Assembly: GCF_016429065.1 (NCBI RefSeq)
Contig: NZ_JAELTX010000027.1
Coordinates: 1-46,819, forward strand
Reading direction: 5' to 3'
Length of the DNA stretch: 46,819 nucleotides
DNA from: Pedobacter sp. ASV17
GTDB taxonomy: Bacteria; Bacteroidota; Bacteroidia; Sphingobacteriales; Sphingobacteriaceae
The stretch's first letter is position 1, and every line of letters starts with the position of its first letter. Below are positions 1 through 8,087 of the stretch, in pieces. The translations under genes were made by a program, and so were the position numbers. Under the pieces are notes generated by a model. That model worked only from the letters and a program-made list of their open reading frames with translations, was not told the origin of the DNA and made no database searches.

Positions 1-74
1 AGGTTTTGTGCAGTGCTGATTTGCCTGTGTTTGGTGTTGAACGATTGAGCGATATGATGGTAACGTCAGTCAGA

Positions 75-674
75 TTAATCAGTGCAGGTGTTTTTGTGAA
101 CGTCGTAAAAATAATTTAAGCTTTTGGTACTTATATTCCCTAGCGAATCAACATCAACTTTAAAAGCCTCTGTTTGTACTGGACAGCGATGAAATTTTGA
201 AATATGTAATTCGAAACCATTTTTTGTTTTTCTGTAAGCACTCCCAATTTTTCTATGGAGGTCGACTGAAAAATCTTGCGCTTCAGCGATTAATAAAGCT
301 TCGGCTAAATCATTGAAGTTGCTGATAAACTTTTGTAGGCTTTTAATATCGTAGACATAATTCAATTGGTTTCCATCGTGATATGCAATGTAGTAATAGC
401 CTGTCCAATTTTTATTTATAAAACCTGTTGTGGGAACCTGGTATTTGAGGTTTTTGATACTTGAACTATCTCCGAAATTGACAATTATTCTTGAAGATTT
501 TTGTAAATAATCTTTAAAAACGCATTCCCAATAAACGTATTTGTTTAAAGGACTAATCTGTTTAATTAGGTTTTCAGTATCGTTTAATTCGGTAGGTATT
601 TGTTTGAAATCTTTTTCAATAGAAGGTGCGCAAGCGGCTAAAGACATCACTAAAAATAAAATGAAATAGCGCAT
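75..674 (-). CDS. Hypothetical lipoprotein, 199 aa
   Basis: I do not recognise the family. The N-terminus is a lipoprotein signal: a hydrophobic stretch at residues 4-12 ending in SLAAC, with Cys15 as the lipidation site, so the mature protein should be membrane-anchored. The rest is a soluble, charged and aromatic-rich domain with no catalytic motif I can name. Two further cysteines lie near the C-terminus (HRCPVQ and the final NTCTD). The reading frame is complete and the start Met is the only one that keeps the signal peptide. It stands alone: downstream is the window edge, and upstream is an intergenic stretch with a 33-bp hairpin. Coding is well supported by the signal peptide; function is unknown. 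Confidence 0.75.
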   Translation of the reverse strand: MRYFILFLVMSLAACAPSIEKDFKQIPTELNDTENLIKQISPLNKYVYWECVFKDYLQKSSRIIVNFGDSSSIKNLKYQVPTTGFINKNWTGYYYIAYHDGNQLNYVYDIKSLQKFISNFNDLAEALLIAEAQDFSVDLHRKIGSAYRKTKNGFELHISKFHRCPVQTEAFKVDVDSLGNISTKSLNYFYDVHKNTCTD

Positions 675-726
675 AGAATTTCAATTAAACTGCCCTGTAG
701 TTGATGTTGTTGCCAACGCTACTGTT

Positions 727-759
727 AAACCTCTTAGGTTTCAGAAACCTAAGAGGTTT
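727..759. repeat. 33-bp hairpin repeat, subfamily I
   Basis: Perfect 15-bp inverted repeat AAACCTCTTAGGTTT (727-741), loop CAG, complementary arm 745-759. It has the same 15-3-15 architecture as the copies at 27531, 27783, 28108 and 29457, but a different base pair in the middle of the arm. It is intergenic, between two minus-strand genes. Confidence 0.9.
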
Positions 760-791
760 TATGTGCGGTTCACCTGAGTCTTTTGGTCGAT

Positions 792-818
792 CGTCGTTGC
801 GGGGCACGACGCAATCTC
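792..818. repeat. Fragment of dispersed GTTGCG...GCAATCTC intergenic repeat
   Basis: The sequence contains CGTCGTTGCGGGGCACGACG followed by CAATCTC. It resembles a short element (GTCATTGCGAGG..ACGAAGCAATCTC) that I know as common between genes in Bacteroidetes. Only one copy is in this window, so the assignment rests on memory of other genomes. Confidence 0.45.
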
Positions 819-857
819 AAAGCAGAATTGTTTTTAGTTCAATAAAAGTTGTCGAAA

Positions 858-1784
858 TTACTTTTTCGTCAAGCTTTTAATCTCCTTTTTGCTCATCTCT
901 TTCTGAATAATTTCAGGCGTGATGGCTGTGTTGTAATATTTTTGACTGGTTAAAACCGCATTGGCATTTTCCGCGGTGCAAAAATAAGGTGTAATAAAGC
1001 CATACAAACTTTTGGTTTCTTTGGGATTTTTTTTGGCAGCATCAATTTCCGTAGATTTAAGATAGGTAATGATCAAAGAGATGCCGTACCTTTCGTTTGT
1101 AATGCTGTTAATGCCCAAAGCAGTACCGGGAAATACGGTTTGTCCTTCTTTTACTAAAATTCCTTTTTTAAAGCCTTTGTAGGTGGCTAAAGTGCCGTCT
1201 GCATGTTCAATAATTACAGTATTCACTCTGCTGGTGTATTTGATGTCTTTATTGTCTTCGTCATATAAATCGCTTACGTTTACGACTATTCCTTTTCTAA
1301 TAGCTGTAACGGTATCAGCCTCTTGGGTATAAAAGCGGTATGCTTTCCAATCCTCGGGGGTGGTAGATCCGAAATAAGTGGCATTCAAAAAAGTCGATTC
1401 TACGGCTCTTACTTTTCTATCTTTTCCGTAAGGCAAAACGTAAACAAAATCTTTATTGTATTTAGGGTTCAGTTCCCCTCTGATATAGGTATAGCTATAA
1501 GAAAGCCCGATGCCTTGGTTTTTATTGATAGGGCTTAGTGTTAGGATGTTATCGTTGTCATGTCTTACTTTGTAAACCGGATCGCCTGATTCACTAGCAT
1601 TGGTCAATTCTTTAAAATTAAGTACTACGGTGTAGGTTCCCGGAGATCTTTTGGTGGCAGTTATACTCACACTACGGTCGCTATTGGTTTTACTGCTTAA
1701 GGAAAGTTCTCTTTCTTGGGCGTTACAAATTGATACGGTGAGTAGGCAAGCAAATGATAAAGCGGCTTTGTGAAATTTGTTCAT
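858..1784 (-). CDS. Secreted degenerate M23/LytM-like protein
   Basis: 308 aa with a Sec signal peptide (residues 1-22, cleavage after CNA). Residues about 155-243 have the layout of a LytM/M23 peptidase core: a KGIVVNV strand, then VIIEHADGTLATYKGF at 190-205 and VKEGQTVFPGTALG. In active M23 enzymes this core carries an HxxxD motif and a terminal HxH. Here the H of the YxH position is Gly204 and the HLH position reads ISL, so the zinc site is missing. I infer a non-catalytic LytM domain, perhaps a cell-wall binding or regulatory protein. The N-terminal 130 residues are unassigned. It is transcribed divergently from the erythromycin-esterase-like gene across 149 bp. Confidence 0.7.
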   Translation of the reverse strand: MNKFHKAALSFACLLTVSICNAQERELSLSSKTNSDRSVSITATKRSPGTYTVVLNFKELTNASESGDPVYKVRHDNDNILTLSPINKNQGIGLSYSYTYIRGELNPKYNKDFVYVLPYGKDRKVRAVESTFLNATYFGSTTPEDWKAYRFYTQEADTVTAIRKGIVVNVSDLYDEDNKDIKYTSRVNTVIIEHADGTLATYKGFKKGILVKEGQTVFPGTALGINSITNERYGISLIITYLKSTEIDAAKKNPKETKSLYGFITPYFCTAENANAVLTSQKYYNTAITPEIIQKEMSKKEIKSLTKK

Positions 1785-1933
1785 GAGTTGTGAGTTAGAT
1801 GGCTAAAATAGTTTTTTGCTGTGATTTTAATGTTAAGGATGAAAAAGAAGGGATAAATCCATATTGGAAATAAAATAAATATCCCAAGTGTATGGAAAAG
1901 GTTTGTGGTTTGCATCCAATAAGAAAAAAATAG

Positions 1934-2872
1934 ATGAAAAAACTTTACTTCGTTATCCTCTTGTTGATGAGTTCGGCAAGCTATGCACAAGAAACCGATC
2001 TCACTTGGTTAAATCAAAATGCAGTCAGTTTAACCAGCTACCAATCAAAACTAAAGCAAGATTTAATAGGTGTTGAGGTCTTAATGTTGGGTGAGGCCAG
2101 CCATGGTACCAAAGAATTTTACCTCGAGAAAAATAAAATGATCCAGTATTTGGTTGCCAAGGAGGGCTACACACAGATAGGTTTTGAACATTTAGATACT
2201 GAATTTGCTAAAATCGACGATTTCATTCAAGGCAAGGCCGTTGATTTGACTGCTACAATGAAAAACTTAAGGGCGTACCGCACACAAGAATTTGTGGAGT
2301 TGTTTCAATGGCTAAAGGCATATAACGACAAAAATCCTAACCGTAAAGTGGCGGTGTTTGGTTTCCATCAAGAAGGTTTTTATAATCCATTTACTAGAGA
2401 TCAGCTTATGACTGATGAAGTGGTAAAAGTACAAAATGCCACCAAAGCGAAGGTTGTTTTGTGGGCGCATAACATTCATACGGCAAAAAATAAAACCATG
2501 CCCGAGATCAGTGCCATGGGTGATTATTTAAAAGGAGTTTATGCTAAACGTTTTTTTAACATCGCCTTTGATACTTATGAAGGGAGCGTACGAACCATGA
2601 ACTGGAGTGATGACAATGGCTATACTTTTGCTGTTAACCAATTGGTGCCTGTAGAAAAAGATAGCTTCACTTGGTTGTTTGGACAGGCTAAATATCCAGA
2701 TTTTTATGTGCGTTTTACCGAAGACAGTCCTTTTGCGCTGCAGACCAAAAAAATCACCAACATTATGGTAGGTTGGAAGGTGCCATTTGCACTACCCACT
2801 ACTATTGGTAAAGATTTCGATGCCTTGATTTTTATTAAAAGAACCTCTGAAAGTCAGTTGATAACAGATTAG
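1934..2872 (+). CDS. Erythromycin esterase-like protein, exported
   Basis: 312 aa with a signal peptide (residues 1-19, ending SYAQ). Family motifs of the erythromycin-esterase (EreA/B-like) superfamily are clear: LGEASHGTKEF at 52-62 with the conserved Glu54/His57, IGFEH at 82-86, VAVFGFH at 139-145 and WAHNIH at 177-182. Most family members in environmental bacteria have not been shown to act on macrolides and their natural substrate is unknown, so resistance should not be inferred. It is shorter than the usual 400 or so residues, with a compact middle region. It faces the degenerate LytM gene divergently and converges with the NodB deacetylase gene. Confidence 0.82.
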   Translation: MKKLYFVILLLMSSASYAQETDLTWLNQNAVSLTSYQSKLKQDLIGVEVLMLGEASHGTKEFYLEKNKMIQYLVAKEGYTQIGFEHLDTEFAKIDDFIQGKAVDLTATMKNLRAYRTQEFVELFQWLKAYNDKNPNRKVAVFGFHQEGFYNPFTRDQLMTDEVVKVQNATKAKVVLWAHNIHTAKNKTMPEISAMGDYLKGVYAKRFFNIAFDTYEGSVRTMNWSDDNGYTFAVNQLVPVEKDSFTWLFGQAKYPDFYVRFTEDSPFALQTKKITNIMVGWKVPFALPTTIGKDFDALIFIKRTSESQLITD

Positions 2873-2897
2873 TTAGGAATGGCTTTGTGAAATTCAC

Positions 2898-2939
2898 CTC
2901 TCTTAAGGGCGTGCTCAACGGCGGCATGCTTAAGTAGAG
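2898..2939. repeat. Imperfect inverted repeat between convergent genes
   Basis: CTCTCTTAAG (2898-2907) pairs with CTTAAG-T-AGAG (2929-2939), and the inner CGTGC pairs with GCATG through one wobble. There is no T-tract on either strand, so it is not a standard intrinsic terminator. It may be a decayed dispersed repeat. Confidence 0.5.
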
Positions 2940-2980
2940 ACCTGTGTCCGACAGATACCGTCAATTATAGAACCAAAAAT

Positions 2981-3637
2981 CTACAACGTTTTAAACTGAT
3001 AACCTTGCTGCAATAAAAATTCGATGCTTTTGGGCAATGCATATGCTAAACGGTCCCAAGCCTTTAAGCTATCATGAAAAACAATGATGGAGCCATTTCT
3101 GGTGTTTTTAATCACATTTTGATAGCATTTTTCAGGAGAAAGTTTTAGGTCAAAATCACCGCTGAGTACGTCCCACATTATGGTTTGCAGTTCGCTGTTT
3201 TCAGTTTTCAGTTTATTGCCAGCTGTTAATTGCCAACTGTTAACTAACTCTCTTATCTGAGATTTCTTAATCCTTCCATAAGGCGGCCTAAATAAGTTGG
3301 TGCCAGTTAGCGCTTGGCATTGCCAAAAATTATCAATGTAGGTTTTGTCGTCCGTTTTCCAGCCTTTTAAATGGTTATAGGTATGGTTGCCTACCGCATG
3401 TCCATCTGCTTTGATCTGTTCAAAAACTTCGGGATGTTTGTTGATATTATCGCCGATGCAAAAAAAAGTAGCCTTAACATTAAAACTTTTTAGCGTATTT
3501 AACACAAAGGTTGTAACATTTGGGATGGGGCCATCGTCAAACGTGAGGTAAACAAATTTTTCTGTGCTATCTTTATTCCAAATTAAATTATTGCTATAAT
3601 ACCATTTGAGAAAAAAGGGCGGCCTAACGGTGTACAT
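2981..3637 (-). CDS. Polysaccharide deacetylase (NodB homology)
   Basis: 218 aa. A carbohydrate esterase family 4 fold is shown by TFDDGP at 32-37 (Asp34/Asp35), the metal ligands HTYNH at 85-89, RPPYG at 117-121, MWDVLSGDFD at 154-163 and the late catalytic His in IVFHDS (188). Such enzymes remove N- or O-acetyl groups from cell-wall or surface polysaccharides. No signal peptide is visible in the 218-residue form. Between RPPYGRIKKSQI and MWD there are about 25 residues where family members I remember have about 10. The extra piece (about 131-152, WQLTAGNKLKTENSELQ) is encoded by DNA that looks like an intergenic micro-repeat. The enzyme is probably still active because every motif is intact. 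Confidence 0.88.
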   Translation of the reverse strand: MYTVRPPFFLKWYYSNNLIWNKDSTEKFVYLTFDDGPIPNVTTFVLNTLKSFNVKATFFCIGDNINKHPEVFEQIKADGHAVGNHTYNHLKGWKTDDKTYIDNFWQCQALTGTNLFRPPYGRIKKSQIRELVNSWQLTAGNKLKTENSELQTIMWDVLSGDFDLKLSPEKCYQNVIKNTRNGSIIVFHDSLKAWDRLAYALPKSIEFLLQQGYQFKTL

Positions 3638-3721
3638 GCTGTAAATGTAAACATTAAAGGCTGTAGTTAAAAAATTACAGAAAGCAACCCCTTGTTTATT
3701 TATAATTGTGAAACTTAATTT

Positions 3722-5158
3722 ATGAAGAAAATTTATAGCCTAGGTTTATTGTTTGGTGTGGTTTTATCCACAACTGTTGGCAGTCAGTTTGCCTTTGCAC
3801 AGGAGGTAATTACTATTCAGGATGCCATCGATAAAACCCTTAAGAATAACCTACAGGTTAAGCAGGCCCAATTTAGCGCAGCTTTAGGCGACGAGACTTT
3901 TAAGCAATCGAAACATGCTGTATTACCTTCGTTAAATGCTAGTGCTAGTGGTAATCGGAACTTTGGTCGTAGTATCGACCCTTCTACCAACCAGTATATT
4001 AGTCAGCAGTTCAACTCAGCCAGTGGTAGCCTTTCTGCCAGTGTCGATTTGTTTGCGGGATGGCAAAAGGTAAATCAAATTAAACAGAATAAACTGTTGC
4101 TTGATGCCGATAAAGCGAATGTAGATAAAGTAAAAAACGACCTGATTTTACAGGTGGTAACGGCCTATATGCAGATTTTGTTCAATAAAGATTTGTTGAA
4201 AGCGGCCGAAGCTCAGTTAACTGTGGCTAAACAACAGCTTAACCAACAGGAACAGTTGTTAGAAGTAGGAAATAAAACTTTGGCTGACGTTTCTCAAGCT
4301 AAATCTCAGGTGGCAAGCTCAGAATTAGAAGTGACCAATGCGCAAAATAATCTTAGTATTTCGTACTTAACGCTTAACCAGTTAATGGAATTGCCTTCGG
4401 ATAATCAATTTGCGGTGCAGGTACCGCCAATAGATGCTTTAGTGGTCGCAAAAAATAATTATACCGCTTCTGAGGTGGTTTCTTCGGCAATGAATGCATT
4501 CCCAGATATCAAATTGGCATCTTTAAGAACATTAGCTGCCGAAAAAGGAATTGATGTGGCCAGGGGAACTTACTACCCACGTTTATCTTTTGGTGGCGGT
4601 TTGGGAACAAACTATTCTAGCGGACGCCAGTATGTAGAGTCTGTTGTGCCAAATGGAGTAAGAGAGATCGGCCGCACGGCTACTACCAACGAAAGAGTAG
4701 TTACTGATGCCTTCTTGACGACCTATGCCAATCAAAAGTTCTCTTCACAAATTAAGGACAACTTTAACCAGTTTGTTGGATTTAACTTAAGCATACCCAT
4801 ATTTAACGGTTTTAATGCTCGTTCCAATGTAAGAAGAGCGAAAATTAATTATCAAAATACCCAGGTGCAAGAGCAGCTTTCTAAGAATAACCTGAATAAA
4901 GTTATTTTTCAAGCTGTTGCTGATTTGAAAGCCGCTGAAAGTAAATACCAATCTACCCAAAACGCGTTTGCCGCCCAAAAAGATGCTTTTTATGTAATTG
5001 AGCAACGCTATAATGTAGGCTTGGCCAATTCGGTAGAATATAGCACTGCCTTAACCAATAAAAACAGGGCAGAAATAGATATGATACAAGCCAAATATGA
5101 TTTGTTATTCAAATCAAAGGTGATTGATTATTATTTAGGGAAACAAATCGCATTTTAA
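3722..5158 (+). CDS. TolC-family outer membrane efflux protein
   Basis: 478 aa with a Sec signal (residues 1-26, AFA/Q). It has the internal duplication of TolC proteins: two sets of long amphipathic helices (VITIQDAIDKTLKNNLQVKQAQ near the start, a second half from about residue 245) and beta-strand segments such as SASGSLSASVDLFAGW and FNLSIPIFNGFNARS. It forms the trimeric outer membrane channel for efflux or type I export. The adaptor gene follows 42 bp downstream, so the two form an operon. No inner-membrane ABC or RND translocase gene follows, which is unusual for a tripartite system, so the pump subunit must be encoded elsewhere. Confidence 0.93.
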   Translation: MKKIYSLGLLFGVVLSTTVGSQFAFAQEVITIQDAIDKTLKNNLQVKQAQFSAALGDETFKQSKHAVLPSLNASASGNRNFGRSIDPSTNQYISQQFNSASGSLSASVDLFAGWQKVNQIKQNKLLLDADKANVDKVKNDLILQVVTAYMQILFNKDLLKAAEAQLTVAKQQLNQQEQLLEVGNKTLADVSQAKSQVASSELEVTNAQNNLSISYLTLNQLMELPSDNQFAVQVPPIDALVVAKNNYTASEVVSSAMNAFPDIKLASLRTLAAEKGIDVARGTYYPRLSFGGGLGTNYSSGRQYVESVVPNGVREIGRTATTNERVVTDAFLTTYANQKFSSQIKDNFNQFVGFNLSIPIFNGFNARSNVRRAKINYQNTQVQEQLSKNNLNKVIFQAVADLKAAESKYQSTQNAFAAQKDAFYVIEQRYNVGLANSVEYSTALTNKNRAEIDMIQAKYDLLFKSKVIDYYLGKQIAF

Positions 5159-5200
5159 AAAATAAAAACAAGCTGTTAAAAAGCATATTTAAAATATATT

Positions 5201-6547
5201 ATGAAGTTAAAACACATTTTAATAGGCGCTGGAGCAATTATCGCATTACTGATCGTATTGAAATTAACGGGAGTAATTGGTAAGGAGCAGATCGAAAAGG
5301 TAACTGTAGAGAAAGCTGGTGAAAAAACAGTGATTGAAACCGTAACCGCCAGTGGTAAGATACAGCCAGAAACCGAAGTGAAATTAAGTTCTGAGGTATC
5401 TGGAGAGGTAACTGAACTTTTGGTAAAAGAAGGTGATGTGGTAAAGAAAGGACAGTTACTTTGTAAAGTACGTCCAGACATTCTACAATCGGGTTATGAA
5501 AGAGCAGTAGCTTCTTATAATTCACAAAAAGCTAGTGTAGCAGCATCAGAGCAACAATTGGTTCAATCGCAAGCTAACTTCGTGAATGCTGAAGCCACGT
5601 ACAAACGTAATGTAGAGCTTTACAACAAAAAGGTAATTTCTGCAGCTGAGTTTGATAATGCAAAAGCAGCTTATTTAACCGCAAAATCAACTTTGGCAAG
5701 TTCTAAAGAAAATGTAACTGGCTCTAAATTTGGATTAGAGCAATCGGCAGCTAACGTGAAAGAAGCAGGTGCTAACTTGGCTAGAACTACCATTTATGCA
5801 CCTGTTGATGGTGTGGTTTCTAAACTATCTATCGAACTTGGTGACCGTATTTTGGGTACTTCGCAAATGGCAGGTACAGAAATTATGCGTATTTCTAATT
5901 TAAGTACGATGGAAGTTAACGTAGATGTAAATGAAAACGACATTAACCGCGTGACTTTGGGTGATAGTGCTACAGTTGAAGTGGATGCTTTCTCAGGTAA
6001 AAAGTTTAGAGGAGTGGTAACTGAAATTGCCAGTTCTTCTACTAACGTGGGAGCGGCTACTACTGCATCTGTAGATCAAGTGACCAACTTCTCTGTAAAA
6101 GTAAGGTTGTTGGCCGAATCATATAATACGGTTAAAGGTGGTGCAAAAGATCTTCCTTCGCCTTTCAGACCAGGTCTTTCGGCTACGGTTGATATTGAAA
6201 GCGAAACGGTGAAAGGCTTAGCGGTGCCTATCCAAGCTATTTTCACGGATAACAAAAACGATAGCGGAAACAGTAGTGAAGATGCTGAAAAGCAAAAAAG
6301 TAAATTGAATGATAAACAGATCAAGCAATATGTGTACCTTTTTGATGCTAAAACCTCAACGGTTAAAAAAGCAGAAGTAAATACAGGTATCCAAAATGAT
6401 CAATTTATCATTGTTAAAAAAGGATTGAAAGCAGGTGAGCAAATTGTTTCAGGACCTTATTCGGCTATTCAAAATAAGCTGAAAGACGGCACGAAAGTAG
6501 AGCAAACCACTAAAGATAAGTTGTTTACTACTGGAAGTAAAAAGTAG
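5201..6547 (+). CDS. Periplasmic adaptor subunit (HlyD/MacA type)
   Basis: 448 aa, with one N-terminal membrane helix (about 5-26) and a periplasmic body. A lipoyl-like half-motif (SSEVSGEVTELLVKEGDVVKKG, about 63-84) and its partner near ARTTIYAPVDGVVSKLSIELGD flank a long alpha-helical hairpin (about 95-185) rich in Ala, Gln and Ser, as in membrane fusion proteins. A beta-barrel domain follows with an extra charged, Ser/Lys-rich stretch near residues 350-370. The layout fits MacA-like adaptors that couple a MacB-type ABC transporter to TolC. It is co-transcribed with the TolC gene and ends just before a strong terminator. Confidence 0.92.
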   Translation: MKLKHILIGAGAIIALLIVLKLTGVIGKEQIEKVTVEKAGEKTVIETVTASGKIQPETEVKLSSEVSGEVTELLVKEGDVVKKGQLLCKVRPDILQSGYERAVASYNSQKASVAASEQQLVQSQANFVNAEATYKRNVELYNKKVISAAEFDNAKAAYLTAKSTLASSKENVTGSKFGLEQSAANVKEAGANLARTTIYAPVDGVVSKLSIELGDRILGTSQMAGTEIMRISNLSTMEVNVDVNENDINRVTLGDSATVEVDAFSGKKFRGVVTEIASSSTNVGAATTASVDQVTNFSVKVRLLAESYNTVKGGAKDLPSPFRPGLSATVDIESETVKGLAVPIQAIFTDNKNDSGNSSEDAEKQKSKLNDKQIKQYVYLFDAKTSTVKKAEVNTGIQNDQFIIVKKGLKAGEQIVSGPYSAIQNKLKDGTKVEQTTKDKLFTTGSKK

Positions 6548-6582
6548 TCGTAGCAAATCATAATATTTAGTTATTTTTGTAA

Positions 6583-6628
6583 AGGTTTAAGGAAATGCAC
6601 ATCGCATTTTCTTAAACCTTTTGTTTTT
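6583..6628 (+). terminator. Intrinsic terminator of tolC-adaptor operon
   Basis: A 16-bp stem (AGGTTTAAGGAAATGC / GCATTTTCTTAAACCT, one G-T wobble) with loop ACATC is followed by TTTTGTTTTT. It lies 35 bp after the adaptor stop codon and before gpsA. Confidence 0.9.
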
Positions 6629-6667
6629 AGCCGATGTTAACGGTATACAGCAGAACTAACAACTGAT

Positions 6668-7669
6668 ATGAGCAGACCGAAAATAGCCATGATTGGCGGT
6701 GGGAGCTGGGCAACAGCTATAATTAAAATGCTTTCTGATAACGAATCCGAAAAAGAAATTTTTTGGTGGATGCGTAATGAAGAAGCCATTAGCCATATCA
6801 GGAATTATAAGCATAATCCTAGCTACCTTAGTGCCGTTGAAATTAGGGTAAAACCAGAGAACGTTTCTTCAGATATTGAATATGTGATTGCTCAGGCAGA
6901 TTATGTGGTGCTTAATGTTCCCGCTGCGTTTTTGACCGATACGCTAAAAAACATCAGTCCAGCCCAATTGAAAGGTAAGAAACTCATTTCGGCTATCAAA
7001 GGTATCGTTCCCGAAGAAAACTTAATTATTGGTGATTTTCTGCATCAAAAGTTTGAATTGCCCTATGAGGATATTGTGGTCATTAGTGGACCTTGTCATG
7101 CGGAAGAAGTGGCTTTGGAAAAGCTCTCTTATTTAACCATTGCTTCTACAGATGTTACCTTGGCAGAAAATTTCGCCAATCACTTAAATACACGGTATAT
7201 CAAAACCAATATTTCCGATGATATTTTCGGTACCGAATATGCTGCGGTGCTTAAAAATATTTATGCCGTAGCTAGTGGTATTTGTCATGCAGTAGGTTAT
7301 GGTGATAACTTTCAAGCAGTGCTCATCTCCAATGCCATCCGAGAAATAGAACGCTTTGTGGGCGTCGTTCATCCAATTGAGCGAGATATCAAGGAGTCGG
7401 CCTATTTAGGCGATTTGATGGTGACCGCTTATTCGCAATTTAGCCGAAACCGTACTTTCGGTAATATGATAGGAAAGGGCTACACCGTAAAATCGGCACA
7501 GTTGGAAATGGCTATGATTGCCGAAGGCTATTATGCCGCGAATTCCATGCACCATATCAACGAAAAATACGGTGTGGACATGCCCATTTCAGAAGCGGTT
7601 TATCAAATCCTTTACGAAAGAAAATCTGCCCATTCTGAGATGAAAGCGCTGACAGAGAAATTAAGTTAG
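6668..7669 (+). CDS. gpsA: Glycerol-3-phosphate dehydrogenase [NAD(P)+]
   Basis: 333 aa, the usual GpsA length. It reduces dihydroxyacetone phosphate to sn-glycerol-3-phosphate, supplying the backbone for phospholipids in the cytoplasm. Visible motifs: the nucleotide-binding loop GGGSWATA at 10-17, SGPCHAEEVA at 140-149, the catalytic Lys196 in AAVLKNIYAVASGI, and YLGDLMVTAYSQFSRNRTFG in the C-terminal helical domain. The start ATG gives the standard short N-terminus before the Rossmann strand KIAMIGG. It is monocistronic, preceded by the terminator of the efflux operon. Confidence 0.96.
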   Translation: MSRPKIAMIGGGSWATAIIKMLSDNESEKEIFWWMRNEEAISHIRNYKHNPSYLSAVEIRVKPENVSSDIEYVIAQADYVVLNVPAAFLTDTLKNISPAQLKGKKLISAIKGIVPEENLIIGDFLHQKFELPYEDIVVISGPCHAEEVALEKLSYLTIASTDVTLAENFANHLNTRYIKTNISDDIFGTEYAAVLKNIYAVASGICHAVGYGDNFQAVLISNAIREIERFVGVVHPIERDIKESAYLGDLMVTAYSQFSRNRTFGNMIGKGYTVKSAQLEMAMIAEGYYAANSMHHINEKYGVDMPISEAVYQILYERKSAHSEMKALTEKLS

Positions 7670-7727
7670 CCCTGATCAAAATGGCTTAATTCTTTATTTC
7701 TTTTCCTATTAACAGGCGAAGTGTTCC

Positions 7728-7762
7728 CGTCATTTCGAGCCCGATTTTTCAGGAGAGAAATC
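7728..7762. repeat. Fragment of dispersed GTCATTTCGA..GAGAAATCT repeat
   Basis: Begins CGTCATTTCGAGC and ends GAGAAATCT. This wording recurs between genes in many Bacteroidetes genomes, as I remember them. Single copy here. Confidence 0.45.
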
Positions 7763-7795
7763 TAAACAACCTGTCTTTTATCATATTTTTTTTAA

Positions 7796-7915
7796 GACCT
7801 CGGAGAGGTCAAATCTCTATAACATCACCGACTAGGACTGGGTGCGACTCTGTAGGAGTCACATGCTCTTATGTACGTTTGTGCTATAACTATTGAAATC
7901 CTTCGGATTTTCAAA
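7796..7915 (-). repeat. Three-hairpin element, diverged inverted copy
   Basis: Read on the minus strand it gives, in order, a hairpin with arms AAATCC/GGATTT (7896-7910), a hairpin with GACTC/GAGTC (7846-7860) and a hairpin GACCTC/GAGGTC (7796-7810). The order and spacing match the two copies at 27864-27983 and 28189-28308, and several linking words are shared (for example CCGAAGGATT, CAGAGTCGCA, ATTTGACCTCT). The similarity is far too long to be chance, but the copy is clearly diverged. Confidence 0.75.
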
Positions 7916-8087
7916 TGAGCACTCTTGTATGTCCATCTATCGTTATCCAGTAGGAGGAAATCCAAAAGATTTGGTTTTTGGGTCGGGTGGCTAAACTGGT
8001 TACTGTATATTCCTATTGAGCAAATAATTACCTCTTTAAAACTAAACCATCTCCTCGTTTGTTCTCCTCCCATAAAACCAAAAGAAA

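Larger units (their letters stand above)
7670..8087. other. 418-bp intergenic region with repeats
   Basis: No gene seen. It holds a GTCATTTCGAG...GAGAAATCT fragment (7728-7762) and an inverted, diverged copy of the three-hairpin element (7796-7915). The last 170 bp before the small secreted protein show no clear TAnnTTTG box. Confidence 0.7.

Noticed and set aside
3..119. Open frame from the window edge to a stop at 117-119 on the plus strand
   Set aside because: Only 38 codons, overlaps the convincing lipoprotein gene, and its peptide is not recognisable. It may be the end of a gene outside the window but cannot be supported.
1781..1990. 69-codon minus-strand frame in the divergent promoter region
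   Set aside because: It overlaps the start of the esterase-like gene with its signal peptide and has no coding features.
1934..2872. Macrolide resistance gene
   Set aside because: The family fold is present but most members are not shown to act on macrolides, so a resistance label is not justified.
6572..6579. TATTTTTG box upstream of gpsA
   Set aside because: It is followed immediately by the terminator hairpin of the previous operon, so it is probably chance rather than a gpsA promoter.
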